DNA of 64,000 nucleotides from Cedecea neteri (lineage in GTDB: Bacteria > Pseudomonadota > Gammaproteobacteria > Enterobacterales > Enterobacteriaceae), in the NCBI RefSeq assembly GCF_000758305.1, contig NZ_CP009458.1, forward strand, positions 4,836,001 to 4,900,000. Reading direction: 5' to 3'. How positions within the stretch are numbered: the first letter of the stretch is position 1; each line of letters opens with the position of its first letter. The notes under the pieces were generated by a model that made no database searches, had not been told where the DNA came from, and worked only from the letters and a program-made list of their open reading frames with translations. The position numbers and the translations under genes were made by a program. Positions 16,985-23,875 of this stretch are shown here, piece after piece.

Positions 16985-17664
16985 GAAGAAAACGACTCCA
17001 GATTAATGTGGTCGAAACGGTTTACCTGGCGATGACGGCTGACGTCATCCGCCTCGCCGCGAATAAGCTGCACGGTTTGCCAGCCGGCTTCCCGTGCGGC
17101 ATCCAGCTCCTGGTGAATATCTGACAAGAACAGCAGTTCTTCTGGTGCCACGCCGATCTCCGCCGCGATGTTGCGGTAAGACTGCGCTTCACGCTTGGCC
17201 CCAACGTGGGTATCAAAATAGCCGCTGAACAAATCAGTAATATTCCCGGCGTCGCTGTAGCCAAAGAGCAGCTTCTGCGCCGCCACCGAGCCAGATGAGT
17301 AGACATACAGGGCAATACCCTGCTGTTTCCAGGCCTTCAGCGCGGGCAGAACGTCATCATAGAGATGGCCGGTGAAGTCTCCATTCACGTAGCCATCCCG
17401 CCAGATAAGGCCCTGCAGCGCCTTTAGCGCGGTAGATTTACGATCTACATCCATGAAGCTAAACAACGTCTCAATCAGCCGCTCAATATCCGCCTGCGGT
17501 TCATTAATTTCCGTCCGCAGGTCGTTGAGTATTGGGGCTATTTCATTTTGCTGCTCGCGAACAAAACCCGCGAGGCGTTCGCGGGCATACGGGAACAGGA
17601 TGTTGTGCACAAAGCGAATGTCGCTGGTGGTGCCTTCAATATCGGTAACAATGGCGCGAATCAT
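16981..17664 (-). CDS. mtnC: Enolase-phosphatase MtnC (E1)
   Basis: MtnC is the bifunctional HAD enzyme that enolises and dephosphorylates diketo-methylthiopentane phosphate to acireductone. The 227-residue protein has HAD motif I as IVTDIEGTTSDIRFV, motif II as VYSSGSVAAQKLLF and motif III/IV around LLFLSDIHQELDAA. Two ATG codons are adjacent; I use the second (17664), because GGAGAG then stands at good spacing. It is the first gene of mtnC-mtnD and divergent from mtnE. The family's usual upstream partner mtnB (dehydratase) is absent here, leaving a gap in the pathway at this locus. Confidence 0.94.
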   Translation of the reverse strand: MIRAIVTDIEGTTSDIRFVHNILFPYARERLAGFVREQQNEIAPILNDLRTEINEPQADIERLIETLFSFMDVDRKSTALKALQGLIWRDGYVNGDFTGHLYDDVLPALKAWKQQGIALYVYSSGSVAAQKLLFGYSDAGNITDLFSGYFDTHVGAKREAQSYRNIAAEIGVAPEELLFLSDIHQELDAAREAGWQTVQLIRGEADDVSRHRQVNRFDHINLESFSS

Positions 17665-17719
17665 CATCTCTCCAGCCGTTAGCGCTGCGTTATGTTGGCA
17701 ACTGAGGTCATTATTATTT

Positions 17720-17743
17720 AGACGTCTAAGCGTCTTGATTGCT
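17720..17743. promoter_or_regulatory. Candidate MetJ operator between mtnC and mtnE
   Basis: AGACGTCT (17720-17727) is a perfect met box. It is followed directly by AAGCGTCT (6/8) and the weak TGATTGCT. The array lies between divergent mtnC and mtnE. Confidence 0.75.
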
Positions 17744-17813
17744 AAATCTTAACATCGTGTTATAGTCCCGGCAACACAGGGAAACACACGCACCACGTTA
17801 AGGTCGAAGAATA

Positions 17814-18974
17814 ATGAGCCACTCCCCTTTGATTCCAGAAAGCAAACTGCCGGCGCTCGGTACCACCATTTTCACGCAAATGAGCGCCCTTGCGCAGCAA
17901 CACAACGCCATTAACCTCTCCCAGGGATTCCCGGATTTCGATGGCCCGCGCTACCTACAGGAACGTCTGGCGTTTCACGTCAGCCAGGGCGCGAACCAGT
18001 ATGCACCGATGACCGGCGTGCCGGCCCTGCGCGAAGCCATCGCCGAGAAAACCGAAGCCCTGTATGGCCACAAGCCGGATGCCAATACCGATATTACGGT
18101 CACCGCTGGCGCCACTGAAGCGCTTTACGCCGCCATCACCGCGCTGGTTCGCCCTGGTGATGAAGTGATTTGCTTTGACCCGAGCTACGACAGCTATGCC
18201 CCAGCCGTGACGCTTTCCGGCGGCATTCTGAAACGTATTGCCCTCCAGCCGCCGCACTTCCGCGTTGACTGGCAAGAATTTACTGCCCTGCTGAGCGACA
18301 AAACCCGCCTCGTCATTCTTAACACGCCGCACAACCCGTCCGCTACCGTCTGGCGAAAAAGTGATTTTGCCGCGCTGTGGCAGGCCATTGAGCAGCACGA
18401 AGTCTACGTGCTGAGCGACGAAGTGTACGAGCACATCTGCTTCGACGAAGAAGGCCACGCCAGCGTGCTGGCTCACCCACAGCTGCGAGAGCGCGCTATC
18501 TCTGTGTCCTCTTTCGGCAAAACGTTCCATATGACGGGCTGGAAAGTGGGCTACTGCGTGGCACCGGCGGCCATCAGCGCGGAGCTGCGCAAAGTTCACC
18601 AGTACCTGACGTTCGCGGTGAATACCCCGGCGCAGCTTGCGATTGCCGACATGCTACGTGCCGAACCGGAACATTATCGTGAACTACCGGAATTTTACCG
18701 CGCGCGCCGCAACCGCTTTGTTGAAGCGCTGGCGGACAGTCGGTTTGAAATTCTGCCCTGCGAAGGGACTTATTTCCTGCTGGCCGACTACAGCGCAATC
18801 TCCGATCTCGACGACGTGAGTTTCTGCCAGTGGCTGACTAAAGAAGTGGGCGTAGCGGCCATCCCGCTGTCGGTGTTCTGCGCGGATGCTTTCCCGCATA
18901 AGCTGATTCGCCTGTGCTTTGCCAAGCAGGAAGCGACGCTGGACGCCGCAGCAGAAAGGTTACGTCAGGTATAA
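17814..18974 (+). CDS. mtnE: Methionine aminotransferase MtnE/YbdL
   Basis: This PLP-dependent class I aminotransferase converts the 2-oxo acid 4-methylthio-2-oxobutanoate to methionine, the last salvage step. The 386-residue protein matches E. coli YbdL in length and sequence. It has the cofactor region GATEALYAAITALV, the Asn/Asp/Tyr set (NTPHNPSATVW, LSDEVYEHI) and the PLP lysine in SSFGKTFHMTGWKVGY. The ATG at 17814 follows a GGTCGAAGAATA segment that gives only a modest ribosome site. It is divergent from mtnC with a MetJ box between; its 3' end converges on hda. Confidence 0.94.
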   Translation: MSHSPLIPESKLPALGTTIFTQMSALAQQHNAINLSQGFPDFDGPRYLQERLAFHVSQGANQYAPMTGVPALREAIAEKTEALYGHKPDANTDITVTAGATEALYAAITALVRPGDEVICFDPSYDSYAPAVTLSGGILKRIALQPPHFRVDWQEFTALLSDKTRLVILNTPHNPSATVWRKSDFAALWQAIEQHEVYVLSDEVYEHICFDEEGHASVLAHPQLRERAISVSSFGKTFHMTGWKVGYCVAPAAISAELRKVHQYLTFAVNTPAQLAIADMLRAEPEHYRELPEFYRARRNRFVEALADSRFEILPCEGTYFLLADYSAISDLDDVSFCQWLTKEVGVAAIPLSVFCADAFPHKLIRLCFAKQEATLDAAAERLRQV

Positions 18975-18981
18975 AGCGACA

Positions 18982-19003
18982 TTCCCCGTCGGCGGACGGG
19001 GAA
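18982..19003. terminator. Hairpin between convergent mtnE and hda
   Basis: TTCCCCGTC (18982-18990) pairs with GACGGGGAA (18995-19003) around a GGCG loop. The flanking T tracts are weak in both directions, so this is at best a modest two-way terminator. Confidence 0.5.
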
Positions 19004-19005
19004 AA

Positions 19006-19707
19006 TTACAGGCTGAGGATCTCTTTGACGAACGGAATAGTGAGCTTGCGCTGGGCGGTAATAGAAGCGTGGTCGAGCTGATCGAGCGTCATAAACAGGG
19101 TACGCATTTCGCGATCGAGGCGTTTTAACAGGAAACGCCCCACGTCTTCCGGCAGCTCAAACCCCCGCAGCCTGGAACGCAGCTGCAGCGCCTGCAGCTT
19201 GTCGTCATCGGAAAGCGGCTGCAGCTTGTAGATTTGCCCCCAGTCGAGGCGGGAAGCCAGGTCAGGCAACTGCAAATTTAGCTGGCGAGGCGGCCTGTCG
19301 CCGGTGATCAGCAGGCGCGTTTTCCCGGATTCCAGAATGCGATTATAAAGATTGAAGATCGCCATTTCCCACGGCTCATCCCCGGCCACGCATTCGATAT
19401 TGTCGATGCAAACCAGCGACAGCTGCTCCATCCCGTCCAGCACTTCCGGCACAAACCAGGTGCGCTTATCCAACGGCACATAGCCCACGGCTTCACCGCG
19501 CTGGGAAAGCTCTGCGCAGGCCGCATGCAGCAAATGGCTGCGCCCGCCGCCTTCACGCGACCAGAAATAGATGTACCCGCTGTGATCCTGACGGAGTACC
19601 GCCTGCAGGGCGGCTAATAAAGAAGGGTTGTCACCCGGCCAGAAACTCGCAAAGGTTTCGTCGTCGGGAAGATAGAGTGGCAGTGAGAGCTGTGCCGGCG
19701 TATTCAG
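19006..19707 (-). CDS. hda: DnaA regulatory inactivator Hda, probable CTG start
   Basis: Hda binds the DNA-loaded sliding clamp and stimulates ATP hydrolysis by DnaA. The product has the N-terminal clamp-binding QLSLPL motif, a DnaA-like AAA+ domain with a degenerate P-loop (GGGRSHLLHA), and LVCIDNIEC as Walker B. I place the start at CTG 19707 because GAGG stands five bases upstream and this gives 233 residues starting NTPAQLSLPLYLP, the length and start of E. coli Hda, which also uses a rare CTG. The in-frame ATG five codons upstream (19722) lacks a ribosome site. Confidence 0.95.
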   Translation of the reverse strand: MNTPAQLSLPLYLPDDETFASFWPGDNPSLLAALQAVLRQDHSGYIYFWSREGGGRSHLLHAACAELSQRGEAVGYVPLDKRTWFVPEVLDGMEQLSLVCIDNIECVAGDEPWEMAIFNLYNRILESGKTRLLITGDRPPRQLNLQLPDLASRLDWGQIYKLQPLSDDDKLQALQLRSRLRGFELPEDVGRFLLKRLDREMRTLFMTLDQLDHASITAQRKLTIPFVKEILSL

Positions 19708-19773
19708 AAGTACCTCAACCATAACAGGCAGAAAATCGAAACGAGTCTAACACAGAATGGCTGAGGTTTAGAA

Positions 19774-19793
19774 CCGGGCGAGGATCCGCCCGG
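19774..19793 (-). terminator. Hairpin downstream of uraA
   Basis: CCGGGCG (19774-19780) and CGCCCGG (19787-19793) form a GC-rich stem with a six-base loop directly after the uraA stop, before hda. The following T tract is short, so strength is uncertain. Confidence 0.5.
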
Positions 19794-19804
19794 CGAGGAA
19801 ACGA

Positions 19805-21091
19805 TCAGGCCTGCGCGTCGTTGTCTTTCGCGTCAAGCACGACTTCTTCCGGGCGCAGTATGCTGATAAGTTTGAAAATAAGGCTCAGGCCAACGCCGAC
19901 GATGGTCGCCAGCGCCATGCCTTTCAGCTCTGCCGCACCGATGTGTACCTTCGCCCCACTCACCCCGATGATCAGGATCACGGAGGTCAGGATCAGGTTT
20001 TGTGCTTTGCTGTAATCCACTTTGGATTCGATCAGCACACGAATACCGGAGGCGCCGATCACTCCGTACAGCAGCAAAGAAACGCCGCCCATCACCGGCA
20101 CCGGGATGATTTGAATCGCCGCCGCAAGCTTACCGACGCAGGAAAGTAGAATGGCGATAATTGCCGCGCCGCCGATAACCCAGGTTGAATACACGCGGGT
20201 GATCGCCATGACGCCGATGTTCTCACCGTAGGTGGTGTTTGGTGTGGAACCAAAGAAGCCGGAGAACACGGTTGAAATGCCGTTGGCAAACATTGAGCGG
20301 TGCAGGCCCGGGTCGCGAATCAGGTCTTTTTTCACGATATTCGCAGTGACCACAAGGTGGCCTACGTGTTCGGCAATAACCACCAGCGCCGCAGGCAGAA
20401 TGGTGAAGATAGCGAACCATTCAAAGCGAGGCGTATAGAAGGTTGGCAGCGCGAACCAGTGCGCTTCGCGGATTGGCGTCACGTCTACCACGCCCATAGC
20501 GAAGGAGAGCGCGTAGCCCGCCAGCACGCCGATGAGAATCGGGATAATGGCCATAAAACCACGGAACAGCACGGAACCAAACACCGTCACCGCCAGCGTG
20601 ACCAGCGAGATAATGATGGTGGTGGAATCCGGGGATGCGCCTTCCGCAGGCAGCAGTCCAGCCATGTTAGCCGCCACGCCCGCCAGCTCAAGGCCGATAA
20701 CCGCAACAATCGCGCCCATCGCCGCCGGAGGGAACATCACGTCCAGCCAGCCTGTACCGGCTTTTTTCACAATCAGCGCCACGATGCAGAACAGCACGCC
20801 GCACATAATGAATCCGCCGAGCGCCACTTCATATCCCAGCGGCAGCAGCAGCAAGACCGGAGAGATAAACGCGAAGCTGGAGCCGAGATAAGCCGGGATT
20901 TTGCCTTTACAGATGAACAGGTAAAGCAGAGTGCCGATGCCGTTAAACAGCAGCACCGTGGCCGGGTTGATATGGAACAGAATCGGCACCAGCACGGTCG
21001 CGCCGAACATGGCGAACAGATGCTGCAGGCTCAACGGAATCGTTTGCAGTAAGGGCGGGCGTTCACTTACCCCAATGGCGCGGCGGGTCAT
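19805..21091 (-). CDS. uraA: Uracil:proton symporter UraA
   Basis: UraA imports uracil across the inner membrane. The 428-residue protein (E. coli 429) has the NCS2 pattern of about fourteen hydrophobic segments and family segments such as LQHLFAMFGATVLVP, the substrate-region AEHVGHLVVTANI and FGSTPNTTYGENIGVMAITRVYS. A GAGGAAAAC ribosome site precedes the ATG. It is the second gene of upp-uraA, separated from upp by 85 bases with a terminator-like hairpin that probably lowers its expression relative to upp. Confidence 0.97.
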   Translation of the reverse strand: MTRRAIGVSERPPLLQTIPLSLQHLFAMFGATVLVPILFHINPATVLLFNGIGTLLYLFICKGKIPAYLGSSFAFISPVLLLLPLGYEVALGGFIMCGVLFCIVALIVKKAGTGWLDVMFPPAAMGAIVAVIGLELAGVAANMAGLLPAEGASPDSTTIIISLVTLAVTVFGSVLFRGFMAIIPILIGVLAGYALSFAMGVVDVTPIREAHWFALPTFYTPRFEWFAIFTILPAALVVIAEHVGHLVVTANIVKKDLIRDPGLHRSMFANGISTVFSGFFGSTPNTTYGENIGVMAITRVYSTWVIGGAAIIAILLSCVGKLAAAIQIIPVPVMGGVSLLLYGVIGASGIRVLIESKVDYSKAQNLILTSVILIIGVSGAKVHIGAAELKGMALATIVGVGLSLIFKLISILRPEEVVLDAKDNDAQA

Positions 21092-21140
21092 GTTGTTTTC
21101 CTCTAAGTGTTATTTTTAACGAACGGTGTTTGCTGAAATC

Positions 21141-21168
21141 AAAAAAAAGCCGACTTTCAAAGTCGGCT
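21141..21168 (-). terminator. Intercistronic terminator between upp and uraA
   Basis: AGCCGACTTT (21148-21157) pairs with AAAGTCGGCT (21159-21168). On the minus strand the stem is followed by a run of eight T (21148-21141). It probably ends most upp transcripts while allowing some read-through into uraA. Confidence 0.88.
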
Positions 21169-21176
21169 GATGAATC

Positions 21177-21803
21177 TTATTTGGTTCCGAATATCTTATC
21201 GCCCGCATCACCGAGGCCAGGAATAATGTACCCGTGCTCGTTGAGGCCCTGATCGATAGAAGCGGTGTACAGCTCCACGTCCGGGTGCGCTTTTTCCAGC
21301 GCGGCGATGCCTTCCGGCGCGGCAACCAGCACCAGTACCTTAATGCTGGTACAGCCCGCTTTTTTCAGCAGGTCGATGGTGGCAATCATAGAGCCGCCGG
21401 TCGCCAGCATCGGGTCAACCACCAGCGCCATACGTTCTTCTATATTAGAAACCAGCTTCTGGAAGTAAGGCACCGGCTGCAGGGTTTCTTCATCGCGGTA
21501 AACACCGACGACGCTGATACGCGCGCTTGGTACGTTTTCCAGAACGCCTTCCATCATACCCAGACCGGCACGCAGAATTGGCACAACGGTAATTTTCTTG
21601 CCTTTGATCTGGTCGACTTCCACCGGGCCGTTCCAGCCTTCGATGGTGACTTTCTCGGTTTCCAGATCCGCAGTGGCTTCATAGGTAAGCAGGCTGCCTA
21701 CTTCAGAGGCGAGTTCACGAAAGCGCTTGGTGCTGATGTCTTGCTCGCGCATCAGGCCCAGCTTGTGTTTGACGAGTGGGTGTTTCACTTCCACGATCTT
21801 CAT
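21177..21803 (-). CDS. upp: Uracil phosphoribosyltransferase
   Basis: Upp salvages uracil to UMP with PRPP in the cytoplasm. The 208-residue protein has the family's exact length and the PRPP motif VDPMLATGGSMIATIDLL, with the uracil-binding end YIIPGLGDAGDKIFGTK. A GGGGGAG ribosome site precedes the ATG. It is the first gene of the upp-uraA unit and is divergent from purMN. Confidence 0.98.
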   Translation of the reverse strand: MKIVEVKHPLVKHKLGLMREQDISTKRFRELASEVGSLLTYEATADLETEKVTIEGWNGPVEVDQIKGKKITVVPILRAGLGMMEGVLENVPSARISVVGVYRDEETLQPVPYFQKLVSNIEERMALVVDPMLATGGSMIATIDLLKKAGCTSIKVLVLVAAPEGIAALEKAHPDVELYTASIDQGLNEHGYIIPGLGDAGDKIFGTK

Positions 21804-21957
21804 ACTCTTTCTCCCCCGAGATAGTTGGCTACCACAAAAAAAATCGCCGGATTATACCGCTTTTTTGCCGCTGCGCTACAGCTAATGGGATGATCGAGAT
21901 CAACCGGACTGGATTGAGTCTATCTCAGGAATTCTTTTCTTGCCGATGATAAGAGGC

Positions 21958-21973
21958 TCGCAAACGTTTGCCT
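21958..21973. promoter_or_regulatory. PurR operator upstream of purMN
   Basis: TCGCAAACGTTTGCCT contains the perfect 12-base palindrome GCAAACGTTTGC, the core of the PurR consensus ACGCAAACGTTTNCNT. It lies about 55 bases before the purM start, as expected for the known PurR control of purMN. Confidence 0.93.
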
Positions 21974-22026
21974 GCACTGTTAGAATTGCCGCGTTTTTCT
22001 TATATACCACCCGTGGGGAACGAGCA

Positions 22027-23064
22027 GTGACCGATAAAACCTCTCTCAGCTATAAAGATGCCGGTGTAGATATTGATGCTGGTAACGCTCTGGTCGACAG
22101 AATTAAAGGCGTAGTGAAAAAAACCCGCCGCCCGGAAGTAATGGGTGGACTGGGCGGTTTCGGTGCGCTGTGCGCGTTGCCTCAGAAATATCGCGAACCG
22201 GTCCTGGTTTCCGGCACCGACGGTGTGGGCACCAAGCTGCGTCTGGCCATGGATTTAAAACGCCACGATGCGATCGGCATTGACCTCGTCGCCATGTGCG
22301 TGAACGACCTGGTGGTCCAGGGCGCCGAGCCGCTGTTCTTCCTTGACTACTACGCCACCGGCAAACTGGACGTGGATACCGCCGCCAGCGTCATCACCGG
22401 CATCGCCGAAGGCTGCCTGCAGTCAGGCTGCTCGCTGGTTGGCGGTGAAACCGCTGAAATGCCGGGCATGTATCACGGGGAAGACTACGACGTGGCCGGG
22501 TTCTGCGTCGGCGTGGTTGAGAAGTCTGAAATCATCGACGGGTCTAAAGTTGCCGATGGCGATGTCCTGATTGCGCTGGGTTCAAGCGGCCCGCACTCCA
22601 ACGGCTACTCGCTGGTGCGCAAAGTGCTGGAAGTGAGCGGCACCGACCCGCTGACCACCGAACTGGAAGGGAAACCGCTGGCGGACCACCTGCTCGAGCC
22701 AACCCGCATTTACGTGAAAAACATCCTTGAACTGATTGAAAACGTGGATGTTCACGCCATCGCCCACCTGACCGGCGGCGGCTTCTGGGAAAATATCCCG
22801 CGCGTGCTGCCGGACAACACCCAGGCCGTGATCGCCGAATCTTCCTGGCAGTGGCCAGCAGTCTTCAACTGGCTGCAGCAGGCCGGCAACATCAGCCGCC
22901 ACGAAATGTACCGCACCTTTAACTGCGGCGTGGGCATGGTCATTGCGCTGCCGGCAGCAGAAGCGGATAAAGCCGTTGCGCTGATGCAGGCCAAAGGTGA
23001 AAAGGCGTGGAAAATCGGTATCATCAAGGCATCTGATTCCGAAGAGCGCGTGGTTATTGAGTAA
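22027..23064 (+). CDS. purM: Phosphoribosylformylglycinamidine cyclo-ligase (AIR synthetase)
   Basis: PurM closes the imidazole ring in purine synthesis (FGAM to AIR, with ATP). The 345-residue product equals the E. coli length. Signature segments are GTDGVGTKLRLAM, the GGETAEMPGMY loop and HLTGGGFWENIPR. The start is GTG at 22027 behind GGGGAACGA, giving TDKTSLSYKDAGVD as in E. coli. The frame is open further upstream, but that stretch contains the PurR operator. The stop overlaps the purN ATG by one base (TAATG). Confidence 0.97.
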   Translation: MTDKTSLSYKDAGVDIDAGNALVDRIKGVVKKTRRPEVMGGLGGFGALCALPQKYREPVLVSGTDGVGTKLRLAMDLKRHDAIGIDLVAMCVNDLVVQGAEPLFFLDYYATGKLDVDTAASVITGIAEGCLQSGCSLVGGETAEMPGMYHGEDYDVAGFCVGVVEKSEIIDGSKVADGDVLIALGSSGPHSNGYSLVRKVLEVSGTDPLTTELEGKPLADHLLEPTRIYVKNILELIENVDVHAIAHLTGGGFWENIPRVLPDNTQAVIAESSWQWPAVFNWLQQAGNISRHEMYRTFNCGVGMVIALPAAEADKAVALMQAKGEKAWKIGIIKASDSEERVVIE

Positions 23065-23702
23065 TGAAACACATTGTGGTGCTGATTTCCGGTAACGGAA
23101 GCAATCTGCAGGCGATCATTGACGCCTGCCAGCAGAAGAAGATTAACGGCACCATTAGCGCGGTGTTCAGCAATAAGGCCGACGCGTTCGGCCTTGAGCG
23201 AGCCCGCGAAGCCGGGATCCCGACTCACGCGCTGGCGGCAAGCGAGTTTGCCAGCCGCGAGGCGTTCGATCGCCAACTGATGCAGGAGATTGACGCCTAC
23301 GCGCCGGACGTCGTGGTGCTGGCAGGTTATATGCGCATTCTCAGCCCTGCTTTTGTAGCGCGCTACAGCGGTCGTTTACTCAACATTCACCCTTCCCTGC
23401 TGCCGAAATATCCCGGTCTGCATACCCACCGCCAGGTGCTGGAAAACGGCGACGAAGAGCACGGCACCTCCGTGCATTTTGTCACTGACGAACTGGACGG
23501 CGGCCCGGTCATTCTGCAGGCCAAAGTGCCGGTATTTGAAGGGGATGATGAGGACGAAATCACCGCTCGCGTTCAGCATCAGGAACACGCGATTTACCCG
23601 CTGGTCGTCAGCTGGTTCCTCGACGATCGCCTAAAAATGCGCCAAAACGCCGCCTGGCTTGATGGCGTGCAGCTGCCCCCGCAGGGCCACGCTGCTGAAT
23701 AA
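23064..23702 (+). CDS. purN: Phosphoribosylglycinamide formyltransferase 1
   Basis: PurN transfers a formyl group from 10-formyl-tetrahydrofolate to GAR. The 212-residue protein equals the E. coli length and has ISGNGSNLQAI (phosphate loop), the catalytic NIHPSLLPKYPGLHTH segment and the Asp in VTDELDGGPVI. It overlaps purM by one base and is followed by a strong terminator. Confidence 0.97.
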   Translation: MKHIVVLISGNGSNLQAIIDACQQKKINGTISAVFSNKADAFGLERAREAGIPTHALAASEFASREAFDRQLMQEIDAYAPDVVVLAGYMRILSPAFVARYSGRLLNIHPSLLPKYPGLHTHRQVLENGDEEHGTSVHFVTDELDGGPVILQAKVPVFEGDDEDEITARVQHQEHAIYPLVVSWFLDDRLKMRQNAAWLDGVQLPPQGHAAE

Positions 23703-23710
23703 TTAAACTT

Positions 23711-23733
23711 AAAAGGGCTTCGGCCCTTTTTTT
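23711..23733 (+). terminator. Rho-independent terminator of purMN
   Basis: AAAAGGGC and GCCCTTTT form a stem around a TTCG tetraloop, followed by TTT. It lies 8 bases after the purN stop. Confidence 0.93.
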
Positions 23734-23741
23734 GTGTCTGT

Positions 23742-23759
23742 CTCTCATAAAGTTGTCAT
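23742..23759 (+). promoter_or_regulatory. Pho box (PhoB site) upstream of ppk
   Basis: CTCTCATAAAGTTGTCAT contains two 7-base direct repeats (CTCTCAT and TTGTCAT, each one mismatch from CTGTCAT) separated by four bases, the canonical PhoB half-site layout. It lies about 117 bases upstream of the ppk ATG, so phosphate starvation probably induces ppk-ppx. Confidence 0.8.
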
Positions 23760-23875
23760 GGTCAGATGAGAGAGTTTCATCTGCATAGTTGGACATTCTC
23801 CGCTAAAGCTCGCCATAATAACTGACGTGACGGTGACGGCATTGCCACGTCCACGAAAACGGAGTGTGAGGACTA

